DNA from: Dipteris shenzhenensis
Taxonomy: Eukaryota > Polypodiophyta > Polypodiopsida > Gleicheniales
Length of the DNA stretch: 64,000 bases
Assembly: GCA_047967505.1 (NCBI GenBank)
Contig: CM106538.1
Strand: one strand, 5' to 3'
Within the stretch, counting starts at the first letter, position 1; each line of letters opens with the position of its first letter. Both the position numbers and the translations under genes were made by a program. Below, in pieces: positions 54,432-64,000 of this stretch. The notes beneath the pieces are model-generated. The model was not told where the DNA came from. It did not search any database and worked only from the letters and a program-made list of their open reading frames with translations.

Positions 54432-55600
54432 CCACACATCCATTCCAACTCCGTCAAGAGTTGCCATTCTACATGCGCCTTGGGGAGTGATTTTTGCTAT
54501 GCAGTAGGGACCCATGCCCCTGTATTTAAGTTTACGCTTGGAATTTTGAACACTAGTATATAGGAGTGCCAAGTCTCCTTCATTAAGGCCCTTGGTTTTC
54601 AAATTACAGTCGAACCATGTTTTACGCCTAGCCTTCTCATCAACTTGAAGGCAACATGCCATCGTAACTTGGTCTCACCAAGCTTCTCAAGATAAACTAA
54701 ACTCTCAGCTAAGGCATTTTCTGTAAGTCTCTCTTTAATGGCTATACACAAGGTGGGCACTACATATTCCATTAGCATCACTGCCTCCATGCCAAAGGCT
54801 AAGCTAAAGGGTGTGCAATTAGTTGCCACTTTGAATGAGGTATGGTAGGCCCAAAGTGCTATGATGCGCTTCTGCTCCCAGCCTATGCAACTGGCCTCAA
54901 TCGTGCAAGTTATTATTTTTAAAAAAGTCTTGTTAGAGCTTTTTGACAAACCATTTTACCTTGGGTAGTATAGAGAGGATTTGCATTGATCATAAATTTA
55001 CTAGTTAGGATGGCAATCATCTCATTGAGGAAATGGGTTCATTGATCATAGGCCAGCTCCAAAGGACGTCCAAATTTTGTTATCACTTACTCATGTAAGA
55101 ACTTTGTTGTGGAACTTGCGTCAGCTCTCTTTGTAGCCCAGCCCTCCACCCATTTGGTGAAATAATTGGTGTGGACAAGATGATGTGTCGGGCCCTTGTT
55201 CCCATAGCTGCTAGGCTTATAGGGCCTAAGAAGTTGATGCCCCACTTCTCAAATGGTTGGTCCGATGGAACTTTGGTTAGGGGCATCATGTCAGCCTTTT
55301 ATGGGATCTTGGCTCATCGCATGGATCACATCATTTAATGAATTCAGTTGCATCTGCATAGAGAGTCATCCACTAGAGGCCCACTTGTTGCAACAACTTG
55401 TGTGCTGTGAATTCTATGGCGAAATAGGGACTCACTATGCCCAAATGTGCTTCCTTGAGCACATTTGCATACTCATCTTCTCTAACACACCTATGCATGA
55501 TGCCATCCTTCCCTTGGCGGTAGAGTTGGCCTGTGATCAGTTTGTAGGGTGTTGCATCTTTGATGGTCTTCCCTGACTTGTCTTTATTTAGGGGCTAATC
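54432..55600 (-). pseudogene. pol: Gypsy 3 integrase
   Basis: Leftwards: LITGQLYRQGKDGIMHRCV near 55530, FEKWGINFLGPISLA near 55250 (first catalytic Asp changed to Asn in GINFLG), IALWAYHTSFKVATNCTPFS near 54860, and the C-terminal WFDCNLKTKGLNEGDLALLY and KLKYRGMGPYCIAKITPQGA to 54432. The second Asp and Glu lie in a decayed part with several stops. The end is cut by the Gypsy 2 LTR. Confidence 0.85.
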
Positions 55601-56230
55601 AGTGGAGAAACCATTGGCCAAGTAGTAGCCTATTTCTACCGCCTATCTTGGAATTATATCAATAAGGAATAGGGGTGCATCTAGGGCTCCACTCTTGTTG
55701 GGGGTTTCCCATTGGGCACTCGTGATAAGTAGTCTTACCTTTACATACTGCGACAACTATGAAGTCAAACTCTAGGAGTATTAACATCCACCTCATGATA
55801 TGACTAGTAATGCAAGGCTTGTTGACCAAATAGAGTAGGGCCTGGTGGTCTACAAAGAAGACAACCTTATTGGCCAACAAGTCACGCTTGAATTTCTTTA
55901 CAGCATACACCATGGCTAAGCCCCCTCTGTCAATAGTTGTATAATTTATATCGGCATCATTGAACTGTCGGCTAGAAATATAGACAGGGTATTCAAGGTT
56001 GAACTCCCCTAGTTGAGATGAAACACAACCTATGGCATTATTTGATGCATCAATATGGACATGTAATATGGTATCACAGCCAAGGGCCCTTAATACTAGT
56101 GCGGTCACCAACATTGTCTTAAGGGTGTCATAATCCTTCTGACACTCTTTAGTCCATTCAAAATCAATCAAAAGTTTATACAATGGCCTTGAGACACTCG
56201 ACACTATTGGTAAATAGAAAACTTGTAGCA
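55601..56230 (-). pseudogene. pol: Gypsy 3 RT end and RNase H
   Basis: One long open frame (to 55659) with FEWTKECQKDYDTLKTMLV, HVHIDASNNAIGCVSSQLGE (first catalytic Asp intact), YISSRQFNDADINYTTIDRG, VYAVKKFKRDLLANKVVFFV and DHQALLYLVNKPCI. It is well preserved. The RT part upstream is cut off near 56230. Confidence 0.9.
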
Positions 56231-56471
56231 TGTAACAGCAGCACATAGCCATGATGATCTAGATCAGCTTTTCCAATCACAATCAGGCTAGGAAGGTCAA
56301 AAACAAGGTGATCAAGGTTGACAGTTGTGAGAACAATTGCAAGCCACACACCTGAAAACAACCGTCTCTACTCGATAATCTATGTACATATGTATTTACT
56401 TATATATTTACTCCCTCACTCTCTTTTTCTCACCCTCTCTACCATTTTCTACCTTTTAACAAAAGAATGTC

Positions 56472-56550
<79 letters not shown>

Positions 56551-59500
56551 CTACCTATCTATTTATCTATCTATCTATCTAGGTTAGAAACTTCAAAACT
56601 GAAAGAAATAACTAGAAACTTATTGCTCAAGGCACTTTGATCCAACAATTGTGAGCCACACACTCAACCTTGATTGTAAGGTGAGGCGATCAAGTTCGAC
56701 AATTGTAAGTTAGATAGGAGAACTTGATTGCGAAATAGCAAAATAAAAAGCCTAAACACAAGGGTGAGGTGATCAAGGCCAGCAATTACTAGCCACACAC
56801 CCGACCCTAACAAAGACAAAAAAAACCCTAAAACGATGCTAGAAGCTCACCGAAATCTTTTGGGAAAGTGGTAGGCCATAGTCTGTGGACCAAATGTGGA
56901 ACAAAACTAGTGGGTGCCTCTTTTTAGAGAACCCCCATAGCGGGTGTCGATTGTTCCAAAGGTACTACACGGTATACTCATACTAACATGCAGTATGTCA
57001 AGTACCACTCCTATATACAGATAGTACTGTGCGGTATAATTTTTACATACCACTTAGTATATATATTCGATCAATCGGTCACCCTTGTCTGGTTAAAAAA
57101 AGCTGCCAAAAAATATTCTAAACATTTTATTTTGTATTTAAAACGTTTTTAAATGATTTTTTACCCAATAAAATGTTTTTAAAAAATCCATGCATTAGGA
57201 AAAACTTTCTCCAACATAGAGTTAAAATTGTCATCCCATGCCATGCTACCATATTCAAGGCTTCAATGGGTTTATGCATATTTAAACTTCATATACAGAT
57301 TTTGACAAGCTAGAGTTTCAAAAATCAAACCTTATAGATGGGTCCAAATTTGTTTGATCTTTGAAGGCACCTTGATGGCAATTGAAAAAACTTGTGACGA
57401 TGAATTTGGCTTTGGAGCTTTAATGAGAATGGTATGTTAATTTTTGGGTGAATTTGGCCTAGGAAATTCATCATTGGGCAAATAATCTAGCCTATTTCCT
57501 TCCTTGGTTTTGTGCCATTAGTCCATTCGGCTAATGTTCGCCATTGGTTTAATATTCGCCCCTATTTTTTACTTGGCTTAATCTTAAAGAATATAGCCAT
57601 GGGCTTGCATGATGGCCATCGGGTTGGCATGCATGACTCTAATACCGGGCTTGCATTAGTGTATAGCCAGGACATAGGACTAGCTATTTCATGCCAATAG
57701 GAAATTAGCCTATTATAATTTTATATTTTTTATGTATAATGCCATGCATAATCCGGTCACATTTTGAATTTGTTGGTCTAGTTGCCATTGAATAGGAAAC
57801 TAGTCTGGCTAGAGTATTTACTTTTCCCAAACTATGATATGGGCTCTAATGGTCAGGAAATTCTCTTATATGGCAACACAAGAAACCATGTGATATACAC
57901 ATCATAGGCTCTATCAAAGTCCAAGGAATTCACCTATGGAAAAGCAATGAGATGAATGATTAGCTAGGCTAGGAAAATGGGTGATGGTTGGATATTTAAG
58001 TGGGACTATGCATGCGCCACTCCTCATATCCACCCTCCTCATTATCAATATCTAGACCCTCATCTCCAACATATGCTAGAAATAAATCATCCTCACCTCC
58101 ATCCCCCTCATCTCCACCCTTGTCAAGTTATGCTAGGTCGTTGACTCACCACCAAGTTGAGTCCCGTTTTGTCCGATGCCATTGTAAAGAGTTTATAAGT
58201 GGCTAAAAGGTGCTAGCAAGTGTTGGAAAAATCACTGACACTCATTCTTTCTAAAAAGTGCTTTAAAAATACTAACAAGTGCTATAACATTGCTAAAAAA
58301 GTGACTGAAAGTGGGAAAATAGTGACAAAAAGTGCTGAAAATGTGCTCAAATTTATTGAAACTACAATGTTTAAAACTACTATGAAGAAGAAGCTCTCAA
58401 AAAATTACATTCCGAGTGGCTTGATCCATTCCTATTGTTAAAAATGTGTTACTTGATTTCAAATCTTGTGTCTTCTATGCTTCTCAACCTCAACATGACC
58501 TAACGGGAGCTTATTGGTTTGCATGTTGTCTTGTCTTGTGCTCCCTTCTTCTAAAAGGCTTGTTTCCATGATTATGTTAGGTTTACAAAGGTGACAAGAG
58601 TTATAATTCATATCACCATAATGATGTGGTGGGTTGCTAAACCTACTTCATTATTTTTTAGAGTATTCTGGCTTCCTCCTATGTGCTGAACACTCTAATG
58701 CCTCAGACCATAGTCAATGTGAAGAATATGAGAAATGTAGACTCATAAAGCCCAAGCATGCAATGTATACCTTGAGACAAACAATGCATTTACTAAGAGC
58801 ATGAAAATCAATGAAGATAGCACCTTGTCTCATTTTGATGCATGTACATTTCAAGCAACTTGGGCATGCTATGTATGGCCTCCAAAAAAGGACATTCAAG
58901 AAGGTTTATGAAAAAATGTGTAAAATATTACTTAAATTTACTCCAGAACCCAAAAATGTCTAGTATTATCAATTGAAAAAAGAGTTCTCTTCTTTAATTG
59001 GAAAAACATGACAAATTACAAAGGAGAAGAAACTATTTCATTTAAATAGGAGAGTCGTTAGAGCTTTTGCTTTAAAATTCTAATTGTTTTCTGTGCAAGT
59101 GGCAATATATTTTTGACTAAGAATAATTTCTACATCCTACAAATTAAGCATACCCACACATTGATGGATTCCAAAATTTTTTCCTTTGTCATCTTGTATA
59201 ATGATCTCTAGATCATACTTTCCATTAGGCACACTAGTTAAAAGAATTTTTTATCAATTGACTTCCACATTAGTAATAACATTGTCCTCATTGATAAGTT
59301 TTGTAGCAATATACATTTCTAGAATAGTTGTTATACATAGCATGCTATCCACAAACTGATAGTTGATATAATTGATGTTACTTTGAGATCCAATATAATT
59401 TTATGAAACACTTTTACATGGGGCTACTATTTTGTCTTCAAAAATAACTTTTCTTTTTGCACAAAGCTGATCAAAGTGTTGAAGTTACATATTTTGATAT

Positions 59501-60449
59501 TAAGATGGGTAGGGATATGGAGTCCATGACCATAAAAGAGGTTTATTCAAAGCAAACATGTCTTTAGATCTAGATAGAAACCCAATGATTCAAATGGTCA
59601 AATTTTAATTAATCATTATTACTATAATTTATCATTTTACTTTGATCCAATGGTTCAAGTTAGAAATCTAGCCTTTGCAAAAATATAGTATTAAGTTTAT
59701 AATGGCTAGATCTGGAAGCATGAATATGACAATAGTTGTCGTTTTCAAAACTTGATGAAATTTTGGATTCTGGAATCCACTTTGTTGATAAACGTGAACA
59801 CACAAAAATTCTCATTCAAAAAAAAAAACTTTCCATGAATAAAATACAATTTCATCTTTAAAAAGGTAAATTTTGATTCATGAATGAATTAAAATATCAG
59901 CCAAAAACTTCATGATGTAAAAAATTCTGATGATGGAACATTTCATAGCAATTTCAAACCACCGATGGAAATTTCAATCCCAGTGGATCATGGAATCCCA
60001 AGTCAAAGTGGCCTAGGCTGGGTTTATGATGGGAATAGCCATTTTTTCTCCCATCTTGGACCATGTCCTCAAGAACTTGGGATCCTCTCCCACTCAACCC
60101 ATCCCTAGTTCTCTCAAAATGTTAGCGCCATGGTGAGAACTAAATTGGATAGAAATACATTTCATATGAATGGAAGCACACTTGAATATGGATGGGACCA
60201 TGTTTTCCCATTCCCATCCTATTTCCTCACATGTGCTAAGGGCCTTTGGTGCTTGGATCCAATCATGACTAATATGGCTCGATAGTGGTGATCGACCTTT
60301 GCAAATTTTTTTAAATCATATCAAGAAAAAGAGAATGAATCAAGATGGAGAGGGTCAAAAGTAATGAGAGATGATGCCACTGTTGATGTTATGCTCGAGC
60401 ATGTTTCTTTGGTTATCGGAGATGAACCCCTTAGGATGTTGACTATGAT
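56231..60449. other. Spacer with microsatellite and short dispersed repeats
   Basis: Apart from the CT/CTAT array and three similar patches near 56305, 56645-56710 and 56762 (GTGATCAAGG..CAATTGTGAGCCACACACC-like), I see no structure. Frames are short. No LTR ends or RNA genes are recognised. Confidence 0.55.
56475..56580. repeat. Compound (CT)n(CTAT)n microsatellite
   Basis: About 29 CT repeats (56475-56532) pass directly into CTAT repeats with a few substitutions (to 56580), ending at TAGGTTAG. Confidence 0.95.
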
Positions 60450-60960
60450 ATTAGACTAGAGCAATTTCTAGAACCTATATTGACTATCTTTCTTGTAGAT
60501 GAAGCCTTGCAATTGCAATGCCCATTCTTTGAGAATGGATTATTCTTTGTTATTTATTCAATATCCATAAAAAAGGCTCCTAGGCTAGATGGAGTTCCTA
60601 ATGACTTCTACTATTATTTCAAGGGTGTATCTAAGTGGGATTTAATTGTGCTCTTTAATCATTATGCTATGCATGATCTCTTACCTTATTCAATGAATTA
60701 GGATGTTATTGAACTCATTCACAAATCACTAAACCATTTGCTTCCAGGGGCTTGGCAACCATTGACGATGCTCAATGACCCATATAAAATATTGGAAAAA
60801 ACAATGGCGAACCACATCAAATTTATTCTTGAATGCTCTCCTCACTCACATCATATGGTCTCATACAAGGCCATAATATACACGAGGCTATATTGAATAT
60901 GTTCTTATAATTGATTATGCCCTAGCCCAAAATCAATGTTTTCTATTCATCAATCTTGAT
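60450..60960 (+). pseudogene. LINE reverse transcriptase fragment
   Basis: ISIKKAPRLDGVPNDFYYYF, then DVIELIHKSLNHLLPGAWQP, LTMLNDPYKILEKTMANHIK and, after stops, a LD-x-EKAY-like block near 60955 match the order of plant L1-type RT (KAPGPDG, LIPK, RPITLLN, YKI, D-x-KAYD). The LIPK lysine has become His-Lys-Ser. It is truncated before the catalytic box and is more decayed than the LINE at 44-46 kb. Confidence 0.75.
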
Positions 60961-61056
60961 TAAGAGAAGGCATATGTTTTTTAGGGGGAGATGGGAATTG
61001 CATAATGTCTTAAAAGACATGAAATAACCATGTCAGTTTCCAACTAGACTTGGATG

Positions 61057-61444
61057 TGTTGGAGGTGGTGGCCTTCACCCCTCACTTGAGAATGATTTTA
61101 TGAGTAGGGCTCCACGTACTTGACACATGGCACGATGAAAATGGGAGTAATCCCATATATAAAGGTGCTTTCATGGCCTTCACCCCTCACTTGAGCATGA
61201 TTTTATGAGCAGGGCTCCATGTACTTGACACATGGTACGATGAAAATGGGAGTAATCCCATATATAAAGGTGCTTTCTTGGGGGCTTCAGATAGAAAGGA
61301 AATTTTCCCCTCTCTATCACATCCATCCTGGGAATTTTTAGGAGGAGAGAGAGGCTCTTTGCATGGCTAGGTGGTAGGGCTAGGGATGGTAGGTCTAGGG
61401 ACCCCATACCCAATGTGGACATGTGGTTCGATATGTGGCAAACA
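61057..61444 (+). repeat. 5' LTR of the TRIM, with 105-bp duplication
   Basis: TGTTGGAGGTGG...GTGGCAAACA, followed by the PBS. Most of its first half is a tandem duplication of 105 bp (61070-61174 and 61175-61279), absent from LTR 2. Confidence 0.85.
61070..61279 (+). repeat. 105-bp tandem duplication doubling the TATA box
   Basis: Two near-identical units, each containing TATATAAAGG (61156-61165 and 61261-61270), so the LTR carries two putative core promoters 105 bp apart. LTR 2 has a single unit with AATATAAAGG near 61944. Confidence 0.9.
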
Positions 61445-61842
61445 TGGTATTAGAGCCATTCGATTTTTATGGCAACTGTGTTGGTGGTGACTATCTCTTG
61501 GCTTACATTTGGTAGTTGTCCTTGGCTTTTGCTATGGTCTGGTGTTTGGTCTATAGACTTATTCGTGGCAATGTATTTTTTGTGGTGTAGAGGTGTTGCA
61601 GTCTCTAGTAGCACACATTTAGTGCAAATTTATTATGGCAACTATTCCTAACTACATACATGTGTCAGCCCCCTTGGACTTTGGTAGAAATGCTACTACC
61701 CATGGAATTTGAGGTAGGCCAGTCTTTGTGTTTGACATGGACTTTGTAGAAACTTTGGCTTGTCGGCTCCCGTACCATGTCACCTTGGTTTGTTTTGATC
61801 AGGTTCATCGATTTCGTTTACTCGAGGTTTGTCCACAAGGGG

Positions 61843-62060
61843 TGTTGAATGTGGTGACCATCACTCCGCACAATTTTTCACTCATGGCATAATGAACATG
61901 GGAGTAATCCTATACATAAATTCTCTATCTTAGGGGCCTTAAATATAAAGGCCTCATTTCCTCTCTCTCACACATCTCTCTTGGGAGGAGAGAGAGAGGC
62001 TCTTTGCATGGCTAGGGACTAGGGCTTGGGAACCCATGTACCTAGTATGGACATGTGGCA
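61843..62060 (+). repeat. 3' LTR of the TRIM (end truncated)
   Basis: It begins TGTTGAATGTGG after a purine tract and follows LTR 1 (one unit only) to ACATGTGGCA at about 62060, where homology ends some 20 bp early. Confidence 0.75.
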
Positions 62061-62319
62061 TGAACTACGTCGCCTAATAGGTTCAACCAGTATACAAGGA
62101 AAAGTAAGAAAACGAATGATATCATACATCAGTTATAGACTGAGGGTCTGGCATTTCATCTTTAAAATCCTTAACAAATACCTTGCTGCCTATGTACATA
62201 GCCCATTTGCCTTCATTTCTCGCCAACTTCACCTTTGCTATTTTTGAGCTTTTATTCTTCATTTGATTTTTTGTGAGTTCCTTTGCAATCCACACCTATA
62301 GACCTTTCAACTGAGTTAG
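62061..62319. other. Short unassigned spacer
   Basis: No gene, LTR end or repeat is recognised between the truncated TRIM and the Copia A tail. Confidence 0.5.
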
Positions 62320-62410
62320 GTTTGATGGAATGTAATGCTCAGTCCTTCGATTCCCCAGAATCATCATCTTGAGGGAAGGCCTACTTCATGATGTTGATCT
62401 TGAGGGAAGG

Positions 62411-62667
62411 TGTTGAGAGTTCACGCTCAACATCATGTGATCATGTGTGCATAGCACCATCACGTGATCATATGTGCATAGCACTAACCTTATAGAGTGC
62501 TATAAAGGAAAGGGTTAGATCCCCTAACCCTAACCCTAAAAGGGTTTGTATATATTCTATTTTTTCAACTAAATCTAGTGTACAGTTAGTCATTTGTGGT
62601 GTGCTCTCTAGCTGTGCCCTCTCTCCTCATCTCCACTCTTCTCCTCTCCCCTCTTCATATTTTGTCA
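62411..62667 (+). repeat. Shared Copia A LTR
   Basis: 257 bp, TGTTGAGAGTTC...TTTTGTCA. It contains two direct repeats of a GTGATCATRTGTGCATAGCAC unit, the second preceded by CACGTG (62462-62467 region), then TATAAAG (62501-62507) and the telomere-like CCCTAACCCTAACCCTAAA (62522-62540). Nearly identical to 31814-32070. Confidence 0.9.
62501..62507 (+). promoter_or_regulatory. TATA box of the Copia A LTR
   Basis: TATAAAG in GAGTGCTATAAAGGAAAGG, conserved in all four LTR copies of the family at the same relative place. Direct repeats with an ACGT core lie 20-80 bp upstream and may be activator sites; that is inference. Confidence 0.6.
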
Positions 62668-64000
62668 TGGTATCAGAGCATGGTTCTGCCTTCTGCTGAG
62701 GCACCATCCTTCTTGAGAGTGCGAGAGAGATTGTGAGATTGAGAGTTCTCTTGAGTGTTCTCCGTGAGAGTCCACTTCCGGTGAGAGATCTTCATCCATT
62801 CATTTGAGAGAAAATTTCCATCATTCCTTAAGAGATTTCCATTCATTTCTTGAGATTTCCTTGTGAGGATTTCAATTCATTTTGTGAGACTTCCAATGTG
62901 AGAGAGAGAGATATGCTCCTTCATTTCTTGAGAGAATTTTGATTGAGAGCTTATATTTTCATTATTGAGAGAAGAGTGAGAGAGCTTACAAAGCTCGGAT
63001 ATAGGGAGAGTTCATTGAGAGAAAAGAGAAAAGCTAAGGGCCGCCTCGATTAATCACTTACACGCAAATCTGCGAGGTCCTCTCTCGAGAAGAGAGCGCA
63101 AAATGGATGTGGACGACAAGCAAGGAGTTCTCCTATTAAGAGAAATAGGGAGAGTGTAAGAGGTAGTCTGTACATCAACTTTGAGACAGCCAGCATCTAC
63201 AGTTGCCTCTCCATCTACTCCAAAACAACAAGGGCGGCCGACTAGCTACAACGACTTCATCGAGTAGGCACCGAAATCTTTGGAGGAAACGATGACAAAA
63301 TATGAAGAAGCCTTATCTGCACTTCCAATCGGCTAAGCCTTGTCTAAGCTTCCAATTGACTGGATCGTCTCTGCCATCCTCAACGAGCAGCCTAATGAAG
63401 GCTTCACGAGCCATAGCGTCACCAATGACCTTCTGGTCGGCACTTCAACGACTTCAGAGGCCTTCAACAGTTAGTCATTGTGAGCCTCCTCCACCCTCAT
63501 GGAAATCAGTGTCGTGACCTTGGAGTCTGCACAAGCTACGCCTTCAACCTCCAGCCATGGACTTCAGACGGGCTCCCGAACAGCAAAGCTGCCTCCAACT
63601 AGCACAACAGCGATCTACGTCAACTTCGACTTTGGCACCTTTACCTGCATCTGCAACTGGCTGCAGCAACTTCTCCTTCAATCGACAGCTGCCCTCATAG
63701 CTCTTAGAACATGGACGTCGATTGTCATAGCCAGAGCTCCCTCAACGACCAAAGCATCCCTGACCCTGCAGTCTCCACAGGCTGCGCCATCGACAAGGGA
63801 CTCCAACCCTTCAGTACTCGAAGCTATTGTCTTGTAGCACGACAAAAGCTTACGAGCACTGCCATTCAAGCCTCTCCAGCCTAGCCTAGGCTCTTCTCTC
63901 TACTGCGCGTCCTTTCTCTCTACTATCCGGGATCCAACTAGCACACGGGCTTTGCCGCCCCCATCCACAGCGCTACGACTTGCACAGCATCCTGCCTCGC
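62668..64000 (+). other. PBS and leader of the right-hand Copia A copy
   Basis: A perfect PBS TGGTATCAGAGC (62668-62679) is followed by a GAGAGA/TTCATT-rich stretch and a GC-richer part. 63555-63745 matches 32840-32995 of the second copy, with a local insertion of about 30 bp. No domain is visible and the element runs off the window. Confidence 0.75.

Larger units (their letters stand above)
61057..62060 (+). mobile_element. TRIM: miniature LTR element
   Basis: LTR 1 (61057-61444), PBS TGGTATTAGAGCC (61445-61457), a 385-bp interior, a polypurine tract (ACAAGGGG just before 61843) and LTR 2 (61843 to about 62060, its end truncated). There is no coding capacity. About 1 kb in all. LTRs share the block GAGAGAGAGGCTCTTTGCATG and GGACATGTGG. 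No target duplication is readable because the outer end of LTR 2 is lost. Confidence 0.8.
62320..64000 (+). mobile_element. Two Copia A elements sharing one LTR (window edge)
   Basis: 62320-62410 matches, in reverse, the last internal bases of Copia A (10009-10105), including both TTGAGGGAAGG polypurine tracts. The LTR 62411-62667 follows, then a PBS and a leader running to the window end. So one LTR serves as 3' LTR of a (mostly deleted) left copy and 5' LTR of a right copy. Confidence 0.85.

Noticed and set aside
57512-58441. Short frames of 60-73 codons as genes
   Set aside because: No motif, no conservation evidence, typical of random frames in AT-rich DNA.
62522-62540. Interstitial telomere or chromosome fusion point
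   Set aside because: Only about three units, and present at the same position in every LTR of the family, so it is part of the LTR.

Overview
This window looks like intergenic DNA from a large land-plant nuclear genome. The evidence is plant-type Ty1/Copia and Ty3/Gypsy retrotransposons primed by initiator-tRNA-Met sites (TGGTATCAGAGC and close variants), L1-like LINEs, CACTA (En/Spm) transposase remnants, TRIM/LARD-type non-autonomous LTR elements, long AC/AG/CT microsatellites, and no convincing host gene. A gymnosperm-like repeat-rich genome is possible, but the sequence alone does not settle the species. Every transposon reading frame I can identify carries stops, frameshifts or truncations, so I see no intact autonomous element.

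Layout. 1-3.2 kb: AT-rich, featureless. 3.2-4.6 kb: a CACTA transposase scrap, then a degenerate TGCTAAG minisatellite with a 162-bp higher-order duplication. 4.6-7.9 kb: a minus-strand LTR element with gag but no pol (TR-GAG-like), whose gag holds an internal triplication. 7.9-25.0 kb: a minus-strand Gypsy element (gag, protease, RT, RNase H in order) cut into pieces by three later insertions: a complete 6.3-kb Copia (9756-16035, TSD TTGGA), an LTR-bracketed non-autonomous insert (16963-20664), and a 2.6-kb LARD/TRIM-like element (21057-23664, TSD CCCTC). Its far end abuts a plus-strand Copia 5' half (24992-27601). 27.6-31.5 kb: unassigned DNA with four dinucleotide microsatellites. 31.5-34.3 kb: a partial Gypsy LTR joined to a Copia LTR plus long leader. 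34.3-36.5 kb: AT-rich spacer. 36.5-44.0 kb: three decayed Copia fragments from different families. 44.4-46.5 kb: an L1-like LINE on the minus strand. 46.5-54.4 kb: a plus-strand Gypsy with gag, PR, RT, RNase H, IN, polypurine tract and 3' LTR, interrupted in gag by a Copia that itself contains a CACTA fragment. 54.4-56.2 kb: a second Gypsy pol on the minus strand. 56.2-61 kb: microsatellite, spacer and a LINE RT scrap. 61.0-62.1 kb: a TRIM whose first LTR carries a tandem duplication that doubles its TATA box. 62.3-64 kb: a Copia LTR flanked by a polypurine tract on one side and a PBS on the other, the signature of two elements sharing one LTR.

The genes do not work together as a pathway. What the window records is a history of insertions. 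The host Gypsy at 7.9-25 kb is oldest and the Copia and LARD inserted later, as their target duplications show. The best leads are the pol-less gag element with its gag triplication, LTRs with CTATTA...TAATAG ends instead of TG...CA, the shared-LTR tandem at 62.4 kb, and an unrecognised coding remnant (called X here) present at 18 kb and 46.5 kb.
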